64,000 nucleotides of DNA from Planktothrix rubescens CCAP 1459/22. Its GTDB lineage: Bacteria > Cyanobacteriota > Cyanobacteriia > Cyanobacteriales > Microcoleaceae. The notes beneath the pieces were generated by a model. The model ran no database searches. It had not been told where the DNA came from and saw only the letters and a list, made by a program, of their open reading frames with translations. Shown here in pieces: positions 44,728 through 54,176 of the stretch. How positions within the stretch are numbered: the stretch's first letter is position 1; every line of letters starts with the position of its first letter. The stretch spans positions 924,001-988,000 of the forward strand of contig LR882958.1 in the NCBI GenBank assembly GCA_904830895.1. The letters are read 5' to 3'. Made by a program: the position numbers and the translations under genes.

Positions 44728-45309
44728 ATGGAAACCGTAACAAATTATGCTTTAAAAGAATGGGATATTGCCATTCAAGCCTTAGAACTGGGTGAAACAA
44801 TTATGTTATTGAGAAAAGGAGGAATTCGGGAACATGGGGGAAAATTCAAGGTAGATAACGATAGAATTCTACTCTATCCTACCTTTGAACATCAAAAACC
44901 CACTTTATTAAAACCTGAATATGCAAATCTTGTGCAACCTGTTCCTTCCGGTTGGCATCCTGAAACCGTTAAAATTAGTAGTTTTGCTGAAATTACTCAT
45001 ATTTTATCATGGAATAATGCTCAAAATGAATCTTTAATTAATTTCTTAATAAAATATCATATTTTTAATCAAGAATTTGTGCGCGATCGCCTTCAATTCA
45101 AACCCGATCAACCCCTTTATATTTTATTATTGAGAACCTATAAACTTGAGAAAGTTTATAATATTCCTTATCATTCAAGTTATGGAGGATGTCGGTCTTG
45201 GATTGAGTTACAAGAAAGGATTTCATTAGAAAATATGGTTCCTGTGTTAACGCAAGAAGACTACGATAAAAAAGTATCAACTATTGATCAAATTCTTCAA
45301 CCCTCGTAG
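44728..45309 (+). CDS. DUF1802 family protein
   Basis: A 193-residue protein matching the DUF1802 family: YALKEWDIAIQALELGETIM, LRKGGIREHGGKFKVDNDRI, LYPTFEHQKPTLLKPEY and a C-terminal YGGCRSWIELQERI. The family is widespread in cyanobacteria and is predicted to have a nuclease-related or MmcB-like fold in some annotations. The biochemical role is not known and the context does not help. It is divergent from the aldo/keto reductase, with a 72-bp shared promoter region. Confidence 0.9.
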   Translation: METVTNYALKEWDIAIQALELGETIMLLRKGGIREHGGKFKVDNDRILLYPTFEHQKPTLLKPEYANLVQPVPSGWHPETVKISSFAEITHILSWNNAQNESLINFLIKYHIFNQEFVRDRLQFKPDQPLYILLLRTYKLEKVYNIPYHSSYGGCRSWIELQERISLENMVPVLTQEDYDKKVSTIDQILQPS

Positions 45310-45367
45310 TGAACCCTTCAGGGTTCTATTTCATATTTTTTAAGAAAGCCCTGAAGGGCTTACTACG
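45307..45367. repeat. AAGCCCTGAAGGGCTT-family inverted repeat
   Basis: TAGTGAACCCTTCAGGGTTC faces AAGCCCTGAAGGGCTTACTA across ~20 bp. It begins at the stop codon of the DUF1802 gene and could act as a terminator. From here to 45459 there is no other feature. Confidence 0.75.
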
Positions 45368-45461
45368 GGAGATAACCCTGAAGCCTGGGTGTCAACTCCA
45401 GAACAATTTAGGAGTTTTAAGTAAGTACGGAAGAACTGGACATCTAGGTAATAATATAATA

Positions 45462-46648
45462 AGCTGTTATGCATTTAAACTGTGATTATAGCATTACCTT
45501 TGTTTTTAAGTTTACGTCCCCATTTAATAGATAACTGTCCCTCATTTAAAAGCTGATGCAATAAACACTCTAGCTCATCAACTGATTTAAAGAGTCGATT
45601 AGCAATATATTCTTTAGCTGAATGCCAGACCAATTCAATTAAATTATAATCTGGACTATATTCTGGAAGAAATTCTAAATAGATATTAGGCATTTCTGCT
45701 TTAATTTTTTCTAGGTATTCTTCTTTTTTGTGAAAACTTGCATTATCAAGAATAATGACAATCTTTGCTCCTTTTTCTACAAATTCTTCTGCTTGATTTC
45801 CCGCTAATACCCACTCATGAATTAGCTCTTGATAAAAACTTTTTAACACTTGATAAAAATTATTTGCATTCCCTTTATCCAGAAATTCTACAAATCTTTT
45901 TTTGTCCGAGTACCTCAATCCTCCCATAACATTAACTTTTCCTTTCCTTCTGTCTCCTCTAATCTTTCTTCTCTTTCCTTTTTCACACCAGTTCTTTCTT
46001 TTTATTACTCTTAAATTAAATCCACTTTCATCCCAAAACCATACCTGTAATTGTTCTGGACTTTCTTTTGTTATTTTTAAATATTCTTCTATTTTATTTT
46101 TAAATAATTTCCTTTTTTCTGGATCTCTTTTCTCTTCCAAGCTATACTTTGCCCACAAGTAAACATACTTTTTTTTCTTTAATATCCTTCTCACTTGTGA
46201 ACCACTTAATTTTATTTCTGTGATTTGTTCTAAATAAGTTGCCAATCTTTCTCCTGTCCATCTCCCAAATTCATATCCTAATTCTTCCGGTTCTTTTTCT
46301 ACAGTTTCTAATAATATCTCTATATATTTATCTGTGGCTTTTCTATTATTTCCTTTCATTCTTTCATCTTTCAGGCTTTCTAACTTGTCCGGATCTCCAT
46401 GTACACACCAATAACATACTTTATTTATTGAACATCCCAAAAAATTGGCAATTTCACTTTGTTTTTTACCATCATTTAGCAATAGTAGAATCAAGATTCT
46501 TTCTCTGATTTGTCCATTTTCTTCCTCTTTCAATCTTTTCTGTAGTTTCTCTACTTGCTTTTCATTTAAGTGATTTTTAGCAGGCATCTTTTTATTGATT
46601 TTTCTAAACTTAGTTTTTCATTATACCCTATTTAGATGCTGAACAGCT
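45462..46648 (-). mobile_element. IS630-type insertion sequence
   Basis: Element of ~1187 bp with imperfect inverted ends AGCTGTTATGCATTTAAA (45462-45479) and TTTAGATGCTGAACAGCT (46631-46648), flanked by TA dinucleotides as expected for IS630/Tc1-mariner insertion. It holds one intact transposase gene. Confidence 0.85.
45475..46587 (-). CDS. IS630-family transposase
   Basis: A 370-residue transposase. The N-terminal helix-turn-helix (KKQSEIANFLGCSINKVCYW) is followed by a winged region (LSGSQVRRILKKKKYVYLWA) and the DDE catalytic domain: first Asp in VWFWDESGFNLRV, second in VIILDNASFHKKE, third residue Glu in EYSPDYNLIELVWHSAK. The frame is intact, giving a probably active element. It is oriented away from the HEPN gene. 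Confidence 0.95.
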   Translation of the reverse strand: MPAKNHLNEKQVEKLQKRLKEEENGQIRERILILLLLNDGKKQSEIANFLGCSINKVCYWCVHGDPDKLESLKDERMKGNNRKATDKYIEILLETVEKEPEELGYEFGRWTGERLATYLEQITEIKLSGSQVRRILKKKKYVYLWAKYSLEEKRDPEKRKLFKNKIEEYLKITKESPEQLQVWFWDESGFNLRVIKRKNWCEKGKRRKIRGDRRKGKVNVMGGLRYSDKKRFVEFLDKGNANNFYQVLKSFYQELIHEWVLAGNQAEEFVEKGAKIVIILDNASFHKKEEYLEKIKAEMPNIYLEFLPEYSPDYNLIELVWHSAKEYIANRLFKSVDELECLLHQLLNEGQLSIKWGRKLKNKGNAIITV

Positions 46649-46702
46649 TAAGCAAGAGAGTTATTTGTTAGATTGATCATTTTCACAAAACCTCTGGCAA
46701 AC

Positions 46703-47140
46703 ATGGAAGATTACCAATCTGCTTTTTTAGAGCGTCATAAGGATACTGAAATACTTTGTTCCCGTCCTACAAGAAAAGTAGCCGCCATGCACTTTGGTGG
46801 TGTTACCATAGAGTGTCTGCTAAAATCAATGATATTGGCTTCATTACCCAAAGGTTCAAGCAGAGAATGGAAAACTGACGATAACTCTCCTGGACACACA
46901 ATCACAAATCCACGACATAGTTTTCAAGATGCTTTGAAGCGTCACAATCGACTCCATACTAGGGTTCAAAATTTGCCGGAAGTAATGAAATGGTTAATCA
47001 CAGTTGAAAATCCGAAAAATCAACATTTTATAGATATGCGCTACTCTAGTAATGAACCTAATGATGAAGATTATAAGCAGTGGCTATCTGCATACAAGAG
47101 TCTCATAGGTTGGTTACAGAAGCAAGCTACTCAACTTTAA
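46703..47140 (+). CDS. HEPN-like small protein upstream of the KGGVGR ATPase
   Basis: A 145-residue helical protein from ATG 46703; a frame extension reaches a TTG at 46673. It resembles HEPN domains: a first helix with AAMHFGGVTIECLLKSMIL, a middle helix PRHSFQDALKRHNRLHTRV containing an R-x4-H spacing (RHNRLH), then an RYSSNEPNDEDYKQWL turn like the RYP motif, and a closing helix LIGWLQKQ. HEPN proteins are often RNases in toxin and antiviral systems. The canonical Rx4-6H normally lies later in the fold, so catalytic activity is uncertain. Ten bases separate it from the following ATPase gene, which has AAAGAGG upstream, so the two form an operon. Confidence 0.65.
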   Translation: MEDYQSAFLERHKDTEILCSRPTRKVAAMHFGGVTIECLLKSMILASLPKGSSREWKTDDNSPGHTITNPRHSFQDALKRHNRLHTRVQNLPEVMKWLITVENPKNQHFIDMRYSSNEPNDEDYKQWLSAYKSLIGWLQKQATQL

Positions 47141-47150
47141 AGAGGCAGAT

Positions 47151-49838
47151 ATGGAGGAAATCTGGCAACTATCATTGAAACGGCAGCTTACGGACACTTA
47201 TGTGCAGAGTCCGCAAGCATGGACTGACATCAATATTTCAACTTCTGGACTTCTGAATTTAACGATTGTAAGCGATCGCTTTAATGAATTATCTTTACCA
47301 CAGAGAAGGGATCAATTACAAAACATCCTAAGTCAATTTAAGATATCCCCAGGCTTTATTTCTTTATATACATTAGAAGAAGCACGATCCCTGAATTTAT
47401 CAGCCCCACAGCCTGTAAATGGAAGCTCAATAAATACTTGGCAAGATTTAGCTTTATGGGCAGCAAATCCACAAAATCAATCCACATCTCCTCAACCTCA
47501 ATCCCGCATTCCTCGAACAGTAACATTCTATTCTTTTAAAGGGGGAGTGGGTCGAACAACAGCCTTAACCCATGTTGCTTGGATTTTGGCTATGCGCGGT
47601 CGAAAAGTGGTGGCTGTTGACTTAGATTTAGAAGCACCCGGTTTAAGTACAGCTTTTAGCTTAAACCCACTACCAGAATTCGGTATTGTCGATTATTTTT
47701 ATGAACGTTCTTATTTACCAGAAGGGTTAGAACCCAATATTTTAATCACCAAGATATTTGGTGAAGTTACAATACCCGATGCTACAGGAAGACTCTTTAT
47801 TGTTCCTGCGGGTTCTTTAAGTCTTGATTATATTTCTAAAGTTGATGATCTGCGAGCAACTACTATTCTTGATCATGGTGAAACCCTCTGGTCTATTTTT
47901 AGTCGTGAAATTCAAGAACAGCTAAAACCAGATATTATCTTGGTAGATTCGCGTACCGGAATCAATGAATGGGGTGCTTTATCTCTACTCCAAGCTGCTG
48001 ATGAAGCGATTATATTTTTATTTCCAAATGAGCAAAATCGACAAGGCATCGATCTTCTCCTAAAATCACTTAATTCTTTTGGCAAACTGTCAATAAACTT
48101 TGTGTTTTCACCTGTTCCCGATCTCAGCGATACTGGAATGGCTAAAGTTACAAAGCTTTGGCGACTTTTGCGCGAAGTAATTGAGGGAGAAATAGATCAA
48201 GATGAACTGAGTCAAAATGGGGATGACTCAGATGAGTCTCAATCGGAAATAGCAGAACCATTAGTAATACCTTATCTTCAACCTATTGCTCTAGCCGATC
48301 ATTATCCTGTAACGGGCTTATTGGATTACTACAATCGAATTGCTAACTTAATTGATGAAGAAACTAATCAAATCCGCTCACAGGAAATTCTAACGGGAAC
48401 AGATGCAAAACAACGCTGGAAAATTATCGAAAGCCTTCAATTTCAACCATTAAATGCTGCTGACCCCAGCCAAAATCTTGATTTGCTATTTCAGAAAACT
48501 GCTAATTTTGACAAATTTTTAGATGAAACAACTTGTCTTATACGCGGTCGAAAAGGCACGGGAAAAACGGCACTTTACTTACTTCTATTAAAACATGAAT
48601 CTAATGCTAAACAGTTAGCTCGTGGTCGATTAGATTCCGTAACTTTCCTTTCTGGTCATGGAGGATTCACGAATAGTCGTCCATCCCGTGACGAGTTCCG
48701 ATACATCAATCAAAAGTTAGAAGAAAATCAGGGAAGTTGGGAAGAATTATGGCGAGCCTACTTAATAGTTCGATTATTCCAAGAAAACAGTTTAAAACTT
48801 CCAGATAAAGGGATTCAGAAACCTAAATTTGAAACTTTACGCGAAATTCTGAAAGCACTATCACGCGAAAAATGGCAGTCTGAACATACCCAAGTATTAA
48901 TTCAATTATCAACTGATTCAAATTTGAGACTTGTTTTACCTGATGTCTTAGATATTGTGAACGAACAGGAACGGGATAAAAATCAAACCCTGTGGCTTTT
49001 ATATGACGATTTAGATGAAGATTTTCCCGAAAGAAATGGAGTTAGGCAACAAGCTTTAACGGGTTTATTTCAACTGATTCAGGCTTGCGATGCCCGTCGG
49101 TTAACCTCAATTCGATTTAAAATATTCCTACGGGAAGATATCTGGAATCGGTTAAACTTTGATAATAAAAGTCACTTCAATGGACGGGATCTATTTTTGA
49201 TGTGGACAAGGGTAGATTTCTTGCGATTAGCCCTTCGTCAAGCCATGCAATCACGAGATTTTAAAAATTTAGTAGATCGTTCTGCACCTGTTGAAAATAT
49301 TGATAATGCTAATGAAGAAACCTTAAATCGTGCCTTAGATTTATTGTGGGGAATTCGTCGAATAAGAGGCGGTAAAGCTAAGTATGTTTATCGATGGGTT
49401 TACGAACGTTTATCCGACTTAAATGGTACTGCATTTCCCCGCAGCTTAAGTGCTTTACTTCAAGGAGCAAAAGAGCAGGAGCTAACTTATAAAGAACAAA
49501 CATTAATTAACACTCCAACTGATCGTTTACTCCGAGGAACTTCTCTGGAGATTGGTTTAGAAAAGGCTTCAGAAGAACGTTGTGATGCAATTGAACAGGA
49601 ATATCCTGAGTTATGCCAATTTTTTGAAGCCCTAGAAGGTGTTCAATCTTTACCATCGAGAGAACAACTTGAGAACGTATGGCAGAAAAGCGCACGGGAA
49701 ATATATTCTGATTTCAATGAATTTGCAAATTTTTTAAGCGAAATTGGTCTGGCTAAATGGCGAGAAAAAGAACAACGTTATGGATTTGCTGATATTTATG
49801 TATACGGTTTTAAGATGGAGCGTAGAGGTGGAAAGTAG
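47151..49838 (+). CDS. Dual P-loop 'KGGVGR-motif' ATPase
   Basis: An 895-residue protein with two nucleotide-binding modules. Residues ~1-115 are a small N-terminal domain plus linker. A ParA/MinD-like ATPase (~122-400) follows, with TVTFYSFKGGVGRTTALTHV (Walker A 130-137, Arg in place of the usual second Lys), VVAVDLDLEAPGLSTAF and IILVDSRTGINEWG. A second, STAND/KAP-like P-loop (~460-760) follows with LIRGRKGTGKTALYLLLLKH and a Walker B LWLLYDDLDEDFPE near residue 614. The C-terminus is helical. Such proteins are annotated as KGGVGR-motif variant ATPases and occur in accessory regions. With the HEPN-like partner it may be a phage-response or conflict system (inference). Confidence 0.85.
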   Translation: MEEIWQLSLKRQLTDTYVQSPQAWTDINISTSGLLNLTIVSDRFNELSLPQRRDQLQNILSQFKISPGFISLYTLEEARSLNLSAPQPVNGSSINTWQDLALWAANPQNQSTSPQPQSRIPRTVTFYSFKGGVGRTTALTHVAWILAMRGRKVVAVDLDLEAPGLSTAFSLNPLPEFGIVDYFYERSYLPEGLEPNILITKIFGEVTIPDATGRLFIVPAGSLSLDYISKVDDLRATTILDHGETLWSIFSREIQEQLKPDIILVDSRTGINEWGALSLLQAADEAIIFLFPNEQNRQGIDLLLKSLNSFGKLSINFVFSPVPDLSDTGMAKVTKLWRLLREVIEGEIDQDELSQNGDDSDESQSEIAEPLVIPYLQPIALADHYPVTGLLDYYNRIANLIDEETNQIRSQEILTGTDAKQRWKIIESLQFQPLNAADPSQNLDLLFQKTANFDKFLDETTCLIRGRKGTGKTALYLLLLKHESNAKQLARGRLDSVTFLSGHGGFTNSRPSRDEFRYINQKLEENQGSWEELWRAYLIVRLFQENSLKLPDKGIQKPKFETLREILKALSREKWQSEHTQVLIQLSTDSNLRLVLPDVLDIVNEQERDKNQTLWLLYDDLDEDFPERNGVRQQALTGLFQLIQACDARRLTSIRFKIFLREDIWNRLNFDNKSHFNGRDLFLMWTRVDFLRLALRQAMQSRDFKNLVDRSAPVENIDNANEETLNRALDLLWGIRRIRGGKAKYVYRWVYERLSDLNGTAFPRSLSALLQGAKEQELTYKEQTLINTPTDRLLRGTSLEIGLEKASEERCDAIEQEYPELCQFFEALEGVQSLPSREQLENVWQKSAREIYSDFNEFANFLSEIGLAKWREKEQRYGFADIYVYGFKMERRGGK

Positions 49839-50044
49839 TAAATTAGGTTTCTCAATTTCCTCCAACACAGAATTTAATTTGTTTAAACAGCGTATAAATA
49901 AAATTATTTTTCTTCTCAATAAATTAAAGCCAGAACTTTATTTTTTACACAAGTTGATAGTTGCAAACTATAACAATGCTTGTTTATGATTGCTATAGTA
50001 TAGAAAGATAAAATTGGCTGATTTAAGGTTGGAGCGATCGCATT

Positions 50045-51643
50045 ATGCCCATCTCTCGTTATTTACTTTTAATTTTTGGAATTTGTCTAATTTTAGGCTT
50101 AATGATTTGGCTGGTGAGTTCCCTATCGGCTCTTTATAGTCAGGTAATTTGGTCAGCTAATCCTATTTTAGCAAATTTGCTGCTTTTATTGTTAATTATA
50201 TTGTTAGGATTGGCAATTTTTGCCTTTTTTTATTATACTAGATTCTTCCAGAAATCAGGAAAATCTCGCAAAAAACGGCGACCGTTAAAAATACCTTTAG
50301 ACAAAATAGAAGCGGCGGAAGCATCCCTCAAATCCGTAGAACAACAGGTAACTCAAATTCAGGACGAAGTGGCTAAAAAAGCCTTATTAAGTCGCTCTCA
50401 AGATATGGCTTCAGAATTAGCTAAAGGCAATATTCAAGTTGTTGTATTTGGTACGGGTTCGGCGGGAAAAACCTCTTTAGTTAATGCGTTAATGGGTCGA
50501 ATGGTGGGGAAAGTTAATGCACCCATGGGAACAACAGAAGTGGGAGAAACCTATCATTTAAAATTAGATGGAATTGACCGGGAAATTTTAATTACTGATA
50601 CCCCCGGAATTTTAGAAGCAGGAATAGCCGGGTCTGAGCGGGGAAAATTAGCGCGTTCGGTGGCGATGGATGCTAATTTATTATTATTTGTTTTAGATAA
50701 TGATTTAAGACAGTCGGAATATCAATCTTTACAAGCCTTAGTTGAAATTGGCAAACGATCGCTTATTATTTTAAATAAAAAAGATTTGTACACAGCAGCA
50801 GATCAAAATATTATTTTAGCAAAACTTAAAGATAGAGTTAAACTATTTTTAGATGCCAATGATGTTATTTCTATCGCGGCGAATCCGTCATCAATTAAAT
50901 TAGAAACGGGGGAAATGATTCAACCAGAACCGGATATTATGCCCTTAATTAGACGCATCGCCCTAATTTTAAGAGCCGAAGGAGAAGAATTAATTGCGGA
51001 TAATATTTTATTACAATCCCAACGGTTAGGAGAAGAAGCTAGACTCTTAATTGATAGTCAACGCAAACGGGAAGCAGAAAAAATTGTGGAGCGGTTTCAA
51101 TGGATAGGTGCGGGGGTAATTGCAGTAACACCTTTACCCGTAATTGATTTAATTGCTACAGCAGCCGTTAATACCCAAATGGTGATAGAAATTGGTAAAA
51201 TTTATGGGTGTGAATTAAATAGCGATCGCGGTCGAGAATTAGCCCTATCCCTAGCAAAAACTTTAGGAAGTTTAGGAGTAGTAAAAGGAGTAATTCAGTT
51301 AGTTTCAACCGCCCTACAATTAAATTTAGCAACCTTAGTAGTCGGACGAGCAATTCAAGCGGTGAGTGCGGCCTATTTAACTCGAATTGCTGGTAAAAGT
51401 TTTATTGAATATTTCCGCCAAGATCAAGACTGGGGAGATGGAGGGATGACAGAAGTAGTACAACGACAATTTCAGTTAACTCGTCGGGATGAATTTGTAA
51501 AACAATTTGTTCAGGATGCCTTTGCTAAAATTATTGAACCCCTGAATTTTAATAATACTGAATTAGAGGAAGAAGAACAACCCATCGCAGCAGATATTAA
51601 ACCGTTATTAAAGCGTTATTTAGATGATTGGGAAGATGAGTAA
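50045..51643 (+). CDS. Membrane GTPase with DUF697-like C-terminus
   Basis: A 532-residue protein. Two transmembrane helices at the N-terminus (~5-65) anchor it. The G domain (~130-310) has G1 VVFGTGSAGKTSLVNALMG, G3 ITDTPGILEAG and G4 ILNKKDLY. The C-terminal ~180 residues contain hydrophobic DUF697-type segments (GAGVIAVTPLPVIDLIATAA, MVIEIGKIYGCELNSDRGRE). This is a common cyanobacterial Era/YcjF-like GTPase, possibly involved in membrane or thylakoid maintenance. HIP1 sites within and before the gene show it is native to the genome. Confidence 0.9.
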   Translation: MPISRYLLLIFGICLILGLMIWLVSSLSALYSQVIWSANPILANLLLLLLIILLGLAIFAFFYYTRFFQKSGKSRKKRRPLKIPLDKIEAAEASLKSVEQQVTQIQDEVAKKALLSRSQDMASELAKGNIQVVVFGTGSAGKTSLVNALMGRMVGKVNAPMGTTEVGETYHLKLDGIDREILITDTPGILEAGIAGSERGKLARSVAMDANLLLFVLDNDLRQSEYQSLQALVEIGKRSLIILNKKDLYTAADQNIILAKLKDRVKLFLDANDVISIAANPSSIKLETGEMIQPEPDIMPLIRRIALILRAEGEELIADNILLQSQRLGEEARLLIDSQRKREAEKIVERFQWIGAGVIAVTPLPVIDLIATAAVNTQMVIEIGKIYGCELNSDRGRELALSLAKTLGSLGVVKGVIQLVSTALQLNLATLVVGRAIQAVSAAYLTRIAGKSFIEYFRQDQDWGDGGMTEVVQRQFQLTRRDEFVKQFVQDAFAKIIEPLNFNNTELEEEEQPIAADIKPLLKRYLDDWEDE

Positions 51644-51861
51644 TCAGTAATCAGTCATCAGTTATCAGTTATAGCAAGAGGCAATAGGGAATAGGCAATC
51701 TCGCTATAGGTAAATACTTACTGTGAGCAGCTTTTAGCCTTCAAGAATGTCCTAATAGATGTGGCGACTGCTATATCAGTTTAGGAGTGATCAGTATTCC
51801 CTATTCCCTCCCCCCCAAGCCCCCCGTGCACGGGGGGTTTGGGGGGGCTGTTCCCTGTTCC
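51644..51861. repeat. STRR and GC-rich hairpin spacer
   Basis: CAGTCATCAGTTATCAGTT units follow the GTPase stop. A long hairpin made of C-runs and G-runs with the centre CCCCCCGTGCACGGGGGG lies around 51811-51850, followed by TGTTCCCTGTTCCC. This is the same core as in the family A MITE-like elements but without their termini. It separates two convergent genes and may terminate both. Confidence 0.75.
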
Positions 51862-52965
51862 CTATTGAATTTCCATTTGATTTTGAGTTTTAACTAAAGT
51901 GCGATCGCCTCGAATTAATTGATATTCTGCTTTCCAAACTCCAGAAGTTAAGGGTTGTTGAGGATCATTTTTTTTGCCAACATAACCAATCCAAGTTTTA
52001 CTAGAATCATTAACAAAATTCTCATTATTTAAAACTTTTTGTCCCTGGGGATTATACAAATTAAAAACCATTTTATCCCCGGTTAATACTCCATAAACCT
52101 GTACCCAAAATAACAACGCCGGACTATCTTGGGGTAAGGTAGTTTGATTAAATTTCCCCTGCCATAATTCATCCATAGTTGGAGGTTGAGCCGAAAATCC
52201 AGCCCGAATTAATCCCGTGGGAATATAGGCAAAAGACTGTTCCCAAATCGGGTTACGAGTGACATTACATCCGGCCGTTGCCCCTGGCCCGACAAAGGGA
52301 TCAATTACTTTCCCCTGATAATTAATGGTGAGATGAACATGGGGAAAGGATGCCAAACCCGAAGCCCCCACCGCCCCTAAAACCGTACCTTTTTCGACCT
52401 TATCCCCTGGTTTGACCTGTACACTTCCCTGGCGTAAATGACAATATTGAGTTTCCCATCCCGCCCCATTGGGAATAGAACTATGGTCAATTACAATACC
52501 ATTGCCACATTCCGTGCCTTCCACGGTCTTTTTATCCGCTTCGGTTTGAATTCGTCGATCCACAACTCCGTCCCGTACACGCAATACTGTCCCCCCCTGG
52601 GAGGCTAAGACCGGAACGCCTCTGGCCATGGCTTGTTCATCAGGTATGGCAAAATCCGTGCCCTTATGCCCATCGTAGGTTTGCCGTCCACAACCAAAAT
52701 CAACGACATTGGGGGTTGGATCTCGATCAGGATATAACAAAATAAAGCAATCCTGACCCAATTGACAATCAATGGGTTGGGCAAAACGAGGATTTTGGGT
52801 TTGGCTAATCAGTTGTTGGCTGATCCCTTGGGCCATGGTGTGAGCTTGCTGTAGGGAAGACTCAGCCGTTTGGGTGGCTTTAGGACTCCAACAACTAACT
52901 AATGCCGTTAACCCTAAAGTTAGGCAGAATGCGATCGCGTATTTTTTAGCCGTGGAAATCCTCAT
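51862..52965 (-). CDS. M23 (LytM) peptidase-like lipoprotein
   Basis: A 367-residue exported protein. The N-terminus has a lipoprotein signal ([20 protein letters not shown], lipobox LVSC). The M23 metallopeptidase domain spans ~80-240 with the zinc ligands His and Asp in [11 protein letters not shown] and the HxH in [10 protein letters not shown]. Classic M23 enzymes cleave peptidoglycan cross-bridges. Both metal motifs are present, so activity is plausible. The ~120-residue C-terminal extension ([20 protein letters not shown]) is beta-rich and unassigned. Confidence 0.9.
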   Translation of the reverse strand: MRISTAKKYAIAFCLTLGLTALVSCWSPKATQTAESSLQQAHTMAQGISQQLISQTQNPRFAQPIDCQLGQDCFILLYPDRDPTPNVVDFGCGRQTYDGHKGTDFAIPDEQAMARGVPVLASQGGTVLRVRDGVVDRRIQTEADKKTVEGTECGNGIVIDHSSIPNGAGWETQYCHLRQGSVQVKPGDKVEKGTVLGAVGASGLASFPHVHLTINYQGKVIDPFVGPGATAGCNVTRNPIWEQSFAYIPTGLIRAGFSAQPPTMDELWQGKFNQTTLPQDSPALLFWVQVYGVLTGDKMVFNLYNPQGQKVLNNENFVNDSSKTWIGYVGKKNDPQQPLTSGVWKAEYQLIRGDRTLVKTQNQMEIQ

Positions 52966-53053
52966 AAGTAGTAAGCCCTTCAGGGCTATCTTGATAAGTA
53001 GTAAGCCCTTTAGGGCTATCTTGAAAGAAGGAGCCCTGAAGGGCTCACTACGA
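52966..53053. repeat. Clustered AAGCCCTGAAGGGCTT-family repeats
   Basis: Two direct copies of ATAAGTAGTAAGCCCTTC followed by AGGGCTATCTTGA, then one inverted GAGCCCTGAAGGGCTCACTA. They fill the whole gap between the M23 gene and the next gene. Confidence 0.8.
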
Positions 53054-53054
53054 T

Positions 53055-53702
53055 TTAGCGGAAGATGATATCCGATTGTAAGGTTAAACTGAGGTCTTGA
53101 CTCGGATTAATCACCACCACATCCACTTTACTCCGTCCAACAAAGACTCCGGTAATGGCGCCGAGTCCCGCACCTACTAAAACTTCTTCCGTTGCGATCG
53201 CATTATCCCCGGCCACTGCCCCAATAGCTGCCGCAGCCGCCGCCCCAATAGCTGCCCCACCGACAATAGATTTCGCCGAAGCCCCTTTGCGGACGGTTTC
53301 GGTGTGGGTGACAACTTGAGAATTCGCATCTAGGCGAAACCGTTGTCCGGCACCGAGAATCACCTCACTCGCTACAAATTGAGACCCCCCGGAAGCGGGT
53401 TTTAATTGTCCGACAATTTCAGCCCCTGCCGGAATCCAAACCCGTCCCTGACTGGTAACAATATCCCGTGCTACCGTGATTGTTAGGGCAACGGTTTCGT
53501 TCGGCATAACCACAATTTTTTCCGCTTGGGAGTATTCTACCGGAATCTCGGTTCCGGCTAAAATTCTATCCCGTTGTAAGGTATTGGGGAAGGCTTGGGC
53601 TGTGGCGGGAATAGCTTGCAGCAGAGGTGTGGCTACGGCTGTTGTTAAACCCAAGGCGAGGAAAACCGATAGTCCTGAACGTGATAATTTAGAAGTTAAC
53701 AT
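53055..53702 (-). CDS. Exported glycine-zipper protein
   Basis: A 215-residue protein with an N-terminal signal peptide (LSVFLALGLTTAVATPLLQA, likely cut near ATAQA). The middle carries a beta-rich region (ILAGTEIPVEYSQAEKIVVM, VWIPAGAEIVGQLKPASGGS). The C-terminal part has a glycine zipper (GGAAIGAAAAAAIGAVAGDN, then GAGLGAITGVFVG) that could insert in the outer membrane. This layout is common in cyanobacteria, function unknown. HIP1 octamer present; native gene. Confidence 0.85.
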   Translation of the reverse strand: MLTSKLSRSGLSVFLALGLTTAVATPLLQAIPATAQAFPNTLQRDRILAGTEIPVEYSQAEKIVVMPNETVALTITVARDIVTSQGRVWIPAGAEIVGQLKPASGGSQFVASEVILGAGQRFRLDANSQVVTHTETVRKGASAKSIVGGAAIGAAAAAAIGAVAGDNAIATEEVLVGAGLGAITGVFVGRSKVDVVVINPSQDLSLTLQSDIIFR

Positions 53703-53771
53703 ACACTCAAATATCCTTATTTTTTCAAGTTCTGATTTAACTCTTATAATCTAAGAGTCGATAGAATCCGT

Positions 53772-53921
53772 TTATTGTTCCTTTGAAGATTCAATTTGAC
53801 CGGACAGAAGGCGCGATCGCAATAAAATCTGCTCGGCGGGTGAGAGGGAATGGATCGCTTGAAGTAAGGATTCTACAAGTTGCAAATTAATGTTTGTATT
53901 GTTTACTGCGCTATTGATGAT
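53772..53921 (-). pseudogene. Possible small gene with no standard start codon
   Basis: On the minus strand GGAGG (53923-53927) is followed by an open frame of 49 codons ending in TAA at 53772. It encodes INLQLVESLLQAIHSLSPAE then QILLRSRLLSGQIESSKEQ. The amphipathic helix pattern is protein-like, and the frame contains a HIP1 site. The codons at the expected start are ATC, not ATG/GTG/TTG, so it is either a gene with a mutated start or chance. Confidence 0.3.
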
Positions 53922-53970
53922 TCCTCCTGTTTAATTGAGAATATTCCCTGAGCTATCTATGTAAAAAATA

Positions 53971-54130
53971 ATGATGCAAATGCGGGCAGAGTCTCAAGGC
54001 TTAGAATTAAAATTTGAGTATTCACAAAACCTCCCCCATTATTTAGAAAGCGACGAAGGAAAATTGCGACAGGTTTTATTAAATCTGTTAAGCAATGCGA
54101 TTAAATTTACTGTTCAAGGGACAGTTATAG
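53971..54130 (+). pseudogene. Histidine kinase remnant
   Basis: Encodes only the N-box part of a HisKA-HATPase kinase: ESQGLELKFEYSQNLPHYL, ESDEGKLRQVLLNLLSNAIK and FT. This normally lies ~250 residues into a kinase, and neither the H-box before nor the G-boxes after it are present. The reading frame continues into unrelated sequence that overlaps the next gene. It is a decayed fragment. Confidence 0.75.
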
Positions 54131-54176
54131 ATATGCAAAGAGCGATCGCGAATTTTCAAAATTGCCCTAAATATAT

